A stretch of 40,966 nt of DNA from Azotobacter beijerinckii (lineage in GTDB: Bacteria; Pseudomonadota; Gammaproteobacteria; Pseudomonadales; Pseudomonadaceae): positions 1-40,966 of the forward strand of contig NZ_FOFJ01000032.1 in assembly GCF_900110885.1 (NCBI RefSeq). Direction: 5' to 3'. The notes under the pieces are model-generated. The model saw only the letters and a program-made list of their open reading frames with translations, had not been told where the DNA came from and made no database searches. A program made the position numbers and the translations under genes. Below, in pieces: positions 24,955 through 31,955 of this stretch (positions are counted from its first letter, which is position 1; every line of letters begins with the position of its first letter).

Positions 24955-26709
24955 TCACGGCTTCCTCCGCACAACGCCATCGGGTCCAGTGAAGAGCGAC
25001 CCGGAGGGCAAGGCCTCCACGTCAGCCCGAGACGCGACACGCACCGGTGCGGTAGCCGCCGCCGGGGCGCTCTCGTCGGACTGGCGGCGTCCATCGGCTA
25101 CAGGAGCCGCAAGCTGCTGAGCACTGCCCATGCCGTTACGGATCGACTCCAGGGCGCGCGTTCTCGCCTCGGCCTTCTGATTCAGAACCTCTTCGCTGTC
25201 GCCCGGCTGGGGCAGGTACATCCGGCCGTAGATCGCCATTTCCTGATCGGTGATGGCTGCGCCGGTGTCCTTGCGCAGGATGCTGGCCAGCAGCTCGCGG
25301 CCAGACTGTTCGGCCTGCTGCCGCTCGGTAGAGACAAGGGTGTTGGCAACAGACGAATCCCCGACCCAAGGCGCCCCGCGAATCATGGTGTCCACCACGC
25401 CGCGCACGGCACCTCGCTCACCGGAGGATCGCGCGGTCAGGGCATCCCCCTGCTGAGCCAGCTGCGCATTGGCCTCGTTGCCACGGCTGTAATAGACAAG
25501 ATCCTTGCTCTGCTGCTCGGTCAGCTTGGTATTCGGACCGGCGGCAGCCTGTGCCTTCGCATAGGCACCAGGGTCTCGCGCCAGCAGGTACTGCCGCTCG
25601 ATAGCGGTGCGCTCCGCTTGGGGAAGGTTCGGGTCTTGCAGCTTGGTCAGCAGCGCTCCGGCGTTGACCTTGTTCTGTAGATCGAGGCGGGCAGCCTGCC
25701 GCTCCAGGGCAGGGATACCGCTATCGACGGTCTGTCGCTTGACCTGACGCTCCAGGGCGCTGTCAGCCTCGACATTCGCCAACTCCCGAGCGCGCAGCTG
25801 GCGATCCAGGTAGGAGTTGATACCGCTCTGGCGCAGCTGCTGCCCCTCCAGCCGGTTGCGCTCCATGGCCACGTCGGTGCCGTACTTGAGCCGGCGGCGG
25901 GCCTCCATGTCGCGGTCTTCCAGGCTCCCGCGGGTGCTGTCGGCCACGACGGTGAAGTTGCCGGTATCACCGATGCCGCCCCTGTTCGCTTTAACCATTC
26001 CTGCCCGCTCGGCATTGGCGCGCTCGAAGCGGTCGAGAGCGAGGCGGCTATCGCCGTCCTGTCCCTGGGAGAAAGAGCCGAAGCCGTCGCCGATGTTGGC
26101 CAGCGATCCACGCGGCAAGGCGTTCGGATCGTTGCTCCCCGATGCCAGCACGCGCGCACCGTCCGGCGCCGACATCGAAGCAAGACGAGAGGTTGGGCCG
26201 ATGCCAAGCTGCTGCGTGCTAAAGCGCCCCTGCGCGGCCTGCTGGTTGCCGGGTGCGTTGGAGAACTCGGCAATGCCGCCGACGCCGCGCGCGACAATCT
26301 CGCCGCCCTGGGCGCCCTTGCCTATCCCGGTGAAGCCCCAGCCCCCCGGTTGCGACGGCACATCGATTGCGCTGCGCTGGCCAGGCGGCTGCATGGGAGA
26401 ACCGTCCGGGGCGGAAAGCTGCCTTGGTACCGCTCCGCCAGCTTTAACGCCGAGCGGGACAGAGATGCCAGGTAGCGGAGCGCCAGCAGCTGGGCGGTCA
26501 GGAAGCCCGGCAGCCCGGCGGGTAGCGCTCTGGATGTTCTGGGAGGTCAATCCGCCGACCCCCAAGCCTGCTGGCGAGCCAGCTACCGCTGTGCCCGCGC
26601 CTGGATAGCTCGTGAGGGGGGCGGGCTTGCCCATTTCAGTCTGGCGGGATCTGGCTCGAGGGATATCGCCGGCAGTACCGCCGGCGGCGTCGTATTCTGG
26701 TGCGATCAT
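24955..26709 (-). CDS. phage DNA-ejection-type protein
   Basis: A 584-residue protein. The first 220 residues are Pro/Gly/Ala-rich and disordered in appearance; residues about 225-420 are strongly helical and charged (EARRRLKYGTDVAMERNRLE onwards), suggesting coiled coil; near the C terminus ITDQEMAIYGRMYLPQPGDS is a motif I associate with podovirus ejection or internal virion proteins. The C-terminal tail SGSLFTGPDGVVRRKP is typical of phage structural genes. It is translationally coupled (TGATG) to the second ejection gene. The assignment is from composition and motif only. Confidence 0.55.
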   Translation of the reverse strand: MIAPEYDAAGGTAGDIPRARSRQTEMGKPAPLTSYPGAGTAVAGSPAGLGVGGLTSQNIQSATRRAAGLPDRPAAGAPLPGISVPLGVKAGGAVPRQLSAPDGSPMQPPGQRSAIDVPSQPGGWGFTGIGKGAQGGEIVARGVGGIAEFSNAPGNQQAAQGRFSTQQLGIGPTSRLASMSAPDGARVLASGSNDPNALPRGSLANIGDGFGSFSQGQDGDSRLALDRFERANAERAGMVKANRGGIGDTGNFTVVADSTRGSLEDRDMEARRRLKYGTDVAMERNRLEGQQLRQSGINSYLDRQLRARELANVEADSALERQVKRQTVDSGIPALERQAARLDLQNKVNAGALLTKLQDPNLPQAERTAIERQYLLARDPGAYAKAQAAAGPNTKLTEQQSKDLVYYSRGNEANAQLAQQGDALTARSSGERGAVRGVVDTMIRGAPWVGDSSVANTLVSTERQQAEQSGRELLASILRKDTGAAITDQEMAIYGRMYLPQPGDSEEVLNQKAEARTRALESIRNGMGSAQQLAAPVADGRRQSDESAPAAATAPVRVASRADVEALPSGSLFTGPDGVVRRKP

Positions 26710-26797
26710 GGATGGCGTTCCGGTGTGGTGTTGGAGCTTTCAGCAGATGTGACCCCCGCAAAGCACGCAATCACTGGAACGCCAGTCGGAGAAGAAA

Positions 26798-27190
26798 CTA
26801 CCCGTTCGCCATCGTGAAGCTGTCCATCCACCTACGGCCGCGCAACTGCGGGCACAACGCCTCCGCCCAGCCAGCACCTCGCATCCGGCGCATCTTCACC
26901 GTCTGCCACTTCAAGCCCCGCTCGGCGGCCCACTCGGGGGCCTCCTTGGTTTCTCCGTCGAGCGTCACCAGCGTTGAAGCCGCGCATATACAGGTGTTCT
27001 TTCGAGCCCTCTGCACTGCGTCTTCACGCGGCTCAGGATTCAGCGCATCGGCCCACGTCTCTCCCCGGTTGCGCCGCGTCCAGACAGCTGCCCAGCTAAG
27101 CTCGCGTTCTTCTGCCCACACCTTTGCCTGCTTGGTCACCCCTTCTAGCGTAACCATCTCGGCAGTCGAACAAAGAATGACTCTGCGCAT
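26798..27190 (-). CDS. small phage protein with two HTH-like repeats
   Basis: A 130-residue protein starting MRRVILCSTAEMVTLEGVTK (ATG 27190, preceded by a G-run and TGAA). It contains two copies of a 40-residue unit: TLEGVTKQAKVWAEERELSW...RRNRGETWADAL and TLDGETKEAPEWAAERGLKW...RRMRGAGWAEAL. Units like this (L-x-G-x-T-K-x-x-x-x-W-A-x-x-x-G-L) are common in phage proteins, sometimes next to HNH domains, and are probably DNA-binding. The product follows a repeat-rich non-coding stretch and precedes the ejection genes on the same strand. Confidence 0.55.
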   Translation of the reverse strand: MRRVILCSTAEMVTLEGVTKQAKVWAEERELSWAAVWTRRNRGETWADALNPEPREDAVQRARKNTCICAASTLVTLDGETKEAPEWAAERGLKWQTVKMRRMRGAGWAEALCPQLRGRRWMDSFTMANG

Positions 27191-27438
27191 TTCACCCCCC
27201 CACCGTGTCCAGGTGCGGGCGACGCTATGTGACTGGGGCCAATGCAACAGAGGACGGCAGCAGCTCGCGGGCGAAGGTGACAGGCATCGGTTGAGCGAAT
27301 GCTCAGCAGACGTTCAATGAACGCTGAACGTGGGAGCGCCGAGTGTGGCCCGGCCAGCAGGGATCTGCACTCTGGCGCGCAATGGTGGAGAAACGGTCGT
27401 GTAACGGTGAAGTAACGTTACAAGCCAGTGCCGAGCAC

Positions 27439-27480
27439 CGCCTTGGCGATGCCTGGCCCAGTGCCTGTCTGGTGCTGACC
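27439..27480. repeat. 42-bp dispersed repeat, copy 1
   Basis: 33 of 42 positions match 28279-28320 in direct orientation; both contain CTTGGCGATGC or CCTGGCGATGC followed by GTCTGGTGCTG. Part of the motif recurs at about 27585-27612. Confidence 0.5.
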
Positions 27481-27744
27481 ACTGCCCAGGCAGGCTGGGC
27501 CGTCGATGTGACGGCTCAGGTTGGGCCGGTGACTGTGCGTGACCGATCATGACAGCGCGTGACACGCTGCTGGCAGTGCTCGGCCCAGTGCCAGGTGCGG
27601 CCTTGGCGATGCTGTTCAGTCAACTCGGCAGGGCTTGCGCAACAGATCGGACAGCGGCAAACCAGATGCCCGCCCCGGATTGGCCGGCGATCATTCCCGG
27701 CTTTCCGGGTATGTAGAAAGACCGGATCTGGTAATGCCGAAATC

Positions 27745-27773
27745 CCGGTAATTCCCCCTGATTTGGGGTATTT
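27745..27773. repeat. 30-bp motif, copy 2 (inverted)
   Basis: On the minus strand this reads AAATACCCC, AAATCA, GGGGGAATTACCGG, closely matching the motif at 21381-21410. The two inverted copies bracket the HNH and ejection genes. Confidence 0.45.
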
Positions 27774-27802
27774 GGCCTGCGCCATCAGGCCCACGGTTGC
27801 TG

Positions 27803-28198
27803 CTAGGTGATGCCGGATTTTCCGACATCAAAGCCGCCAGGGCTGGACCTCGATGCCAGGTGCGAACCGATGCCGCGAACCAGTGCGATGCGCTCAGCGA
27901 CCGGCGCAGGGCTTTCGTCGGTGCGGAAACTTTCACTGCGGACATCCGTGCGGACACTTTCCGAAATGTCCGCACCATTGTCCGCACCCTGCTGAGCTTC
28001 CTTTTCACGCCCGCGCCGGTTCGTTTTTCGCCACCCGTTGCCAACCTGTGAGGTATCCAGCAAACCCGCGTCATTCCTGAATAGAAGCCCCTTTTCAAGG
28101 GCGCAGCGAATCTGCTTCTCGTCGCAGCCTTAGCGCTTGGTGAGCTCGCGGATGGCGATGAACTCTTGGCATGGTGCGGACAACTTTTTGAACCTCAT
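27803..28198 (-). pseudogene. phage hypothetical gene interrupted by TAA
   Basis: In one minus frame from ATG 28198: MRFKKLSAPCQEFIAIRELT, KR, then TAA at 28130-28132, then GCDEKQIRCALEKGLLFRND and on to ADNGADISESVRTDVRSESF and a TGA at 27803. Both sides of the stop have good coding character, so the TAA probably replaced a Tyr-type codon. The C-terminal half has an imperfect repeat (ES-VRTD, ES-FRTD). The family is not recognised; the N terminus looks like a small DNA-binding helix pair. Confidence 0.45.
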
Positions 28199-28278
28199 AG
28201 CCGGGGATGAATCGCGGCGCGCAATGCCCTCGATGCGAAAACGCCCAGGAGGGACCCATGAAGGGGGGGGCCTGTCAC

Positions 28279-28320
28279 TGCCCTGGCGATGCTCGGCCCG
28301 GTGCTGGTCTGGTGCTGCTC
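28279..28320. repeat. 42-bp dispersed repeat, copy 2
   Basis: Direct copy of 27439-27480 (33/42 identical). It adjoins a G8 run. Confidence 0.5.
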
Positions 28321-28627
28321 ACCCCCAGGAGAGTGCTTGTCGCCATCCTTGGCGAGTGGGCCAGTCCTTCATCTGTGCCAGCAGTTGCCGGGCGTTGGGC
28401 GGCGCTCCGCTGAGGGCTTGGGCGAGCTGTGCGGCCTTGCTGGCGGTAGCATCGCGTACTGGGGGCAGCGTGTGGCATTTCGCGCATGAGCGTCTACATT
28501 CAATAATCAATCGGCACAAGTCGATAGGCCATGGCTGACATGTCCTTCAGAGTAGGTGAACTAAACGAAACAAGGATGTAGAAGTGTTATCGGGCGTATA
28601 GTGCTCAATAAATAGCCAGGCACACAA

Positions 28628-29536
28628 ATGGAACGTATTCTTCGATATGACAGTCGCGAATTGGCTGCCGCTGCGTCAGAGCAAATGTATGACGAAGAGT
28701 GTTCGCTCAAGGGTTGTCTAACATCAAAAATCGAGCGCACTACAAAGTACAAATTTAGTGTGCGGGAGAATATTTTGAGCGGGCAGTTTGGCTTGCATGT
28801 TCCAGAAATCTATTGGGCAGAACTAAGCCAAAAGTATCATAATGGGATCTCCCTTAATAACCCGCTATGGATTGATGAACAATTTATAAATGGCGAGCCA
28901 CACTTAGCCATAGGAAGTGGTGTGTTTGGGTTTGAAATAGTTGACCCTAAGGAAAAGCGAAAGATTCTAGAGGGTAATTTCTCTCCAGAGTTGCTTGCCG
29001 AGACACGCAGCACGGTACGGCGTTACGACTCTATCGTTCGAGAAAAAGCGGCAGACCATATCAATGCAATATTAAAAGCAGACGATGCGAGTCGACGTCG
29101 CCAGCTGGAAACGATAGATCCTTTTGCCTTCGAAGAGTTGACCGCTGAGCTTCTAAATGACAATGGGTTTGATGTGTTTTTAACGCCACGGTCAAACGAT
29201 GGTGGCAAGGATATCATCGCGGCATATCCCGATAATGGCGGCATTGTGCTAGTGATCGTTGAATGCAAGCGCCGAAAGGTAGAAAAAACGCTTGGTCCGC
29301 CTGAAGTCCGTGCTCTGCTGGGAACGTATTCAGTCGAAAGTGCTAAGGGGAAGGGGTTTACTTTTGCCATGATGGTAACGACCGCTAGGAAACTTGGGCC
29401 TGCCGGTTTGGAGTGCGTCGATGTGGTTACCCACTTATCGGTGAAGACGTATGACAAACTAATGGAGTGGATAGAGTCCTACGGCAAAATCCGAAATGAT
29501 CTTTGGGTGCCACAGCAGTTCAAGAACGTCATGTAA
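28628..29536 (+). CDS. Mrr-like restriction endonuclease-family protein
   Basis: A 302-residue protein. The C-terminal half is a PD-(D/E)xK nuclease of the Mrr/restriction endonuclease-like type: FAFEELTAELLNDNGFDV, then RSNDGGKDIIA (catalytic Asp about 195) and VIVECKRR (Glu about 212, Lys about 214). The N-terminal 150 residues are of unknown fold and may recognise DNA or a modification. The gene is markedly A+T-rich compared with everything around it and lies alone on the plus strand. This is a pattern of a recently acquired defence cargo gene. No methyltransferase is adjacent, which fits a modification-dependent nuclease, but that is inference. Confidence 0.75.
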   Translation: MERILRYDSRELAAAASEQMYDEECSLKGCLTSKIERTTKYKFSVRENILSGQFGLHVPEIYWAELSQKYHNGISLNNPLWIDEQFINGEPHLAIGSGVFGFEIVDPKEKRKILEGNFSPELLAETRSTVRRYDSIVREKAADHINAILKADDASRRRQLETIDPFAFEELTAELLNDNGFDVFLTPRSNDGGKDIIAAYPDNGGIVLVIVECKRRKVEKTLGPPEVRALLGTYSVESAKGKGFTFAMMVTTARKLGPAGLECVDVVTHLSVKTYDKLMEWIESYGKIRNDLWVPQQFKNVM

Positions 29537-29562
29537 GAGTGCGCTTGGCCAAGTAATATTGT

Positions 29563-29607
29563 CGAAACTACCAGTTCCGGCAGTCTCGACTGAAACAGGT
29601 AGTTTCG
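29563..29607. repeat. 10-bp inverted repeat after the Mrr-like gene
   Basis: CGAAACTACC (29563-29572) and GGTAGTTTCG (29598-29607), loop 25 nt, 27 bp after the Mrr-like stop and between convergent genes. It may be a terminator or an insertion scar. Confidence 0.45.
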
Positions 29608-29654
29608 CCGGTGCCGACCACCAAGGCATTGAGCCCTGACAACCGGCGGGAGAG

Positions 29655-30266
29655 CTACTTGCCGACCACCCGCAGCTTGGGCGCCAGCTTCGGCCCGAAT
29701 GGCGCCCCCGGGGCGAATGGATCGGGCAGCAGGTGCCTGGGGGTTTCCTTGATGAACTCCATCATGGCCGCATGGCAGGCGCTGAACAGCGGCCCGTCTT
29801 TCCAGTCGGGGTCGTGACGGTCGGCGCTGTCCTCCAGGCCGGCGACGAATATCAGGTCGCTGATGGTCGTGTGTCCAGCGCGACAGGCCATTTCCCGGTG
29901 AGCCGGGTTGATGTTCAGCAGGTCGCACAGCCTCTCGAAGCCAATCGACTCGTCCAGTTGCTCGCTGTCGTGCAGCAGGGTGCGGCCGAGGCCCGTCAGT
30001 GCATGGCGCAGGATGTCCAGCTCGGTGGCCATGTGCTCGTCGGCCTGCCGCTCCAGCTCGGCCACGCGGGTGGCGGTGAACGGCAGGAAGGCGCGCAGCT
30101 TCCCGGCCTCACGGCGCAGGGCCCGGCGCTCGTCGTGGATGGCCTCGCGCTCCCGGACGAACAGCCGGCAGAGGCGCCGAGTGGCGATCAGCCGGGCGCG
30201 AGGGGTGGAGTCGGGATTGCCGGCGATGTCGGCGAGGATGCGGGTACGGGTGCGGGGTTCTTTCAT
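29655..30266 (-). CDS. hypothetical protein of the satellite operon
   Basis: A 203-residue, strongly helical protein with a basic N-terminal part (MKEPRTRTRILADIAGNPDS, then RRLCRLFVREREAIHDERRA) and no transmembrane segment. I do not recognise the family. The ATG at 30266 has GGAA upstream. It is the last gene of the minus-strand operon that contains the DUF927 primase-helicase. Confidence 0.55.
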   Translation of the reverse strand: MKEPRTRTRILADIAGNPDSTPRARLIATRRLCRLFVREREAIHDERRALRREAGKLRAFLPFTATRVAELERQADEHMATELDILRHALTGLGRTLLHDSEQLDESIGFERLCDLLNINPAHREMACRAGHTTISDLIFVAGLEDSADRHDPDWKDGPLFSACHAAMMEFIKETPRHLLPDPFAPGAPFGPKLAPKLRVVGK

Positions 30267-30358
30267 CGGGGCGGTTCCAGATGTCGGGGTGTGGGCGAAA
30301 CCGGCATGGCGCCGGCTTCGATCAGGGTCGGAAAAAAATCCGGGGCGGTGTGCGGGGT

Positions 30359-31270
30359 TCAGCCGATCAGGTTTTCCAGGATGGCGTCACCATCGGCGCC
30401 ATCGATCTGCTGGTGCTCGATCAGGTAGCGCAGCACGGCCTTGGCCTCGTCTCGGTTTCGGGGACGCATCTCGGCCAGCAGGCCGAACACGAACCGCTCG
30501 CGGGCATACGCTTGGGGTGGGCCTTCGCTGCAATCCCGGTCGACGGCATTGCGCAGCCAGTAGAGCTGGCGCCAGTAGTCCAGTTCGTGCAGGCAGTCGC
30601 CCATGGTATGCGGCAGCAGCTCGGGATGAGCCTGGAAGCGCTGGGCCGCCTTGTCCTTGTCGTAGTCGCCAAGCATTCCGCCACGCTTCAGGCCGCGCAG
30701 CGCTTGGATGCAGAACGCTTCGGCCTCGGTATCGGCCAGCACGTTGTCGAAGCGCGCTACCGCCTCCACGCGCCGCCGCTCCCGCTCGATGGCGCCAGCC
30801 GCCAGCCCTTCCAGGTCGGCGAAGCCGAAGGAGGACAGCGCGGCGAACAGGTTGCCCGGGTGGGCCGCGGCCAGGTGGTCCCGATAGCGCCTCTCCAGCA
30901 CGGCGAGCGGCGTCTCGATCTTCTTGGCGGCCTCCATGGCCCGCTCGATCAGCGCGGCCTGGCCGGTGCCGATCACGCTGCGCAGCCACAGCACCGCATC
31001 CACTTCCTTGTCGCCGGTGACGACTTCCTGCGGCGGCAGCTCCGGCACGGCCGGCAGCGTCTCGGCGCTCTCGCGGATCGGCGGCAGGCTGAACAGGGCG
31101 CGGTGCTGTTCGTTGTCGCGGAAGGCGCCGGAACGTGAAACCAGGGTCTTCACCGTGCCCAGCGGCAGGCCGGTGGCGGTGGCCACCTCGCGCAGCGATA
31201 ACCGGCGGCGCAGCTCGAGCACCTGCCGGCGCTGCTGCTCTGAAACCCGCTGTTTCGTGGTCGTGGTCAT
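30359..31270 (-). CDS. helix-turn-helix protein of the satellite operon
   Basis: A 303-residue protein. Residues about 10-55 (EQQRRQVLELRRRLSLREVA, TATGLPLGTVKTLVSRSG) form a resolvase/sigma-like HTH; the remainder is helical with a segment rich in Arg/Glu. It may bind element DNA; no catalytic motif is visible. The start at 31270 has GGAGAG 7 nt upstream, and this Shine-Dalgarno lies inside the end of the preceding gene (stop 31274), so the two are coupled. Confidence 0.6.
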   Translation of the reverse strand: MTTTTKQRVSEQQRRQVLELRRRLSLREVATATGLPLGTVKTLVSRSGAFRDNEQHRALFSLPPIRESAETLPAVPELPPQEVVTGDKEVDAVLWLRSVIGTGQAALIERAMEAAKKIETPLAVLERRYRDHLAAAHPGNLFAALSSFGFADLEGLAAGAIERERRRVEAVARFDNVLADTEAEAFCIQALRGLKRGGMLGDYDKDKAAQRFQAHPELLPHTMGDCLHELDYWRQLYWLRNAVDRDCSEGPPQAYARERFVFGLLAEMRPRNRDEAKAVLRYLIEHQQIDGADGDAILENLIG

Positions 31271-31273
31271 GGA

Positions 31274-31633
31274 TCAGCTCTCCAGAATGTCGGCATCCGG
31301 CCAGCGCCAGCGCGCTTCGGCCAAGGCTTCGGTACGGGTGGACAGCTCGCCGACCATGGTGCAGATCGGCTTGCCGCCCCGGGTGATCGTCCAGGCGTTG
31401 CGGCGGGCCTCTGCCGGGCGCTCCGCTGCTGGTGTTGGGATGGGTACTGCTGGCTCCTCTGCCGTGGCCCGTAGCGGCTCCGGGGCGGTCTGGTGGTCGT
31501 TGATGGCCGGCGCCAGCGCAGCGACCTTCACCGCGTTCGCCGAAGCGATGGGTTTGCCGGTCATTTCGTTGCAGATACCCGATTTTTCCGGCTCGCTTTC
31601 CAGCAGTTCGAACAGTTCCGCCAGTAGGGTCAT
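31274..31633 (-). CDS. hypothetical protein of the satellite operon
   Basis: A 119-residue protein. The N terminus MTLLAELFELLESEPEKSGI is helical, the middle (about 45-75) is Pro/Ala-rich and the C-terminal 40 residues (AWTITRGGKPICTMVGELST) look like a small beta/alpha domain. No known family. The ATG at 31633 has GAGAGG upstream. It directly follows the iteron region. Confidence 0.5.
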   Translation of the reverse strand: MTLLAELFELLESEPEKSGICNEMTGKPIASANAVKVAALAPAINDHQTAPEPLRATAEEPAVPIPTPAAERPAEARRNAWTITRGGKPICTMVGELSTRTEALAEARWRWPDADILES

Positions 31634-31955
31634 TGGGCCTCTCTTGCGTTACTCATCAAATGTTTCTCTAAAAGCGAAAAATCCTGGGGAACTGGGGAAC
31701 AAAACGCTGTAGACCTAGTGCCACGCGGGTTACAGCGTTCCCCAAGGGTCAGGGAACACGTTCCCCGCCCTGAGAGCCGGGGAACAGGAACAAGCACCAG
31801 GACGAAGCGGCTCGGGAATGGAAAGCTCGCCTCTTCTCACAATGTGGTGTGTTCCCCCGTTCCCCATCCCTCTCTCTCTTGGGGAACAGACGAAAGCCGC
31901 GTCATTGCTGGGCTTTAGCCATCTTGTTCCCCTGTTCCCCACGTTCCCCGGATTT
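31634..31955. other. candidate replication origin with GGGGAAC iterons
   Basis: This intergenic stretch, next to the 3' end of the DUF927 primase-helicase gene, holds eleven exact copies of GGGGAAC in both orientations: plus at 31686, 31694, 31779 and 31881; minus at 31737, 31760, 31851, 31859, 31926, 31934 and 31943 (left coordinates). A near copy (AGGGAAC) at 31751 faces the one at 31760 as a dyad. Inside is the inverted repeat AACGCTGTA/TACAGCGTT at about 31704-31712 and 31730-31738. An A+T-rich stretch lies at about 31645-31682. Phage P4 alpha protein, also a primase-helicase, binds GGTGAACAG-type repeats at its origin, so this is the likely origin of the satellite. Confidence 0.65.

Larger units (their letters stand above)
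27191..28627. other. mostly non-coding, repeat-rich decayed phage DNA
   Basis: Apart from the pseudogene at 27803-28198, no gene is recognised. The stretch contains dispersed repeats: 27439-27480 and 28279-28320 are 33/42 identical, GTGAC and GTAACG words are repeated around 27400-27560, and the dyad TGCGGACA/TGTCCGCA flanks ACTTTCCGAA at about 27951-27976. A G8 run is at 28263-28270. A minus-strand frame (28319-28519) with DATASKAAQLAQALSGAPPN looks protein-like but has no visible start signals. Confidence 0.5.

Noticed and set aside
28319..28519. Minus-strand ORF with DATASKAAQLAQALSGAPPN
   Set aside because: Protein-like for about 45 codons, but without a credible start or family; mentioned in the regional entry only.
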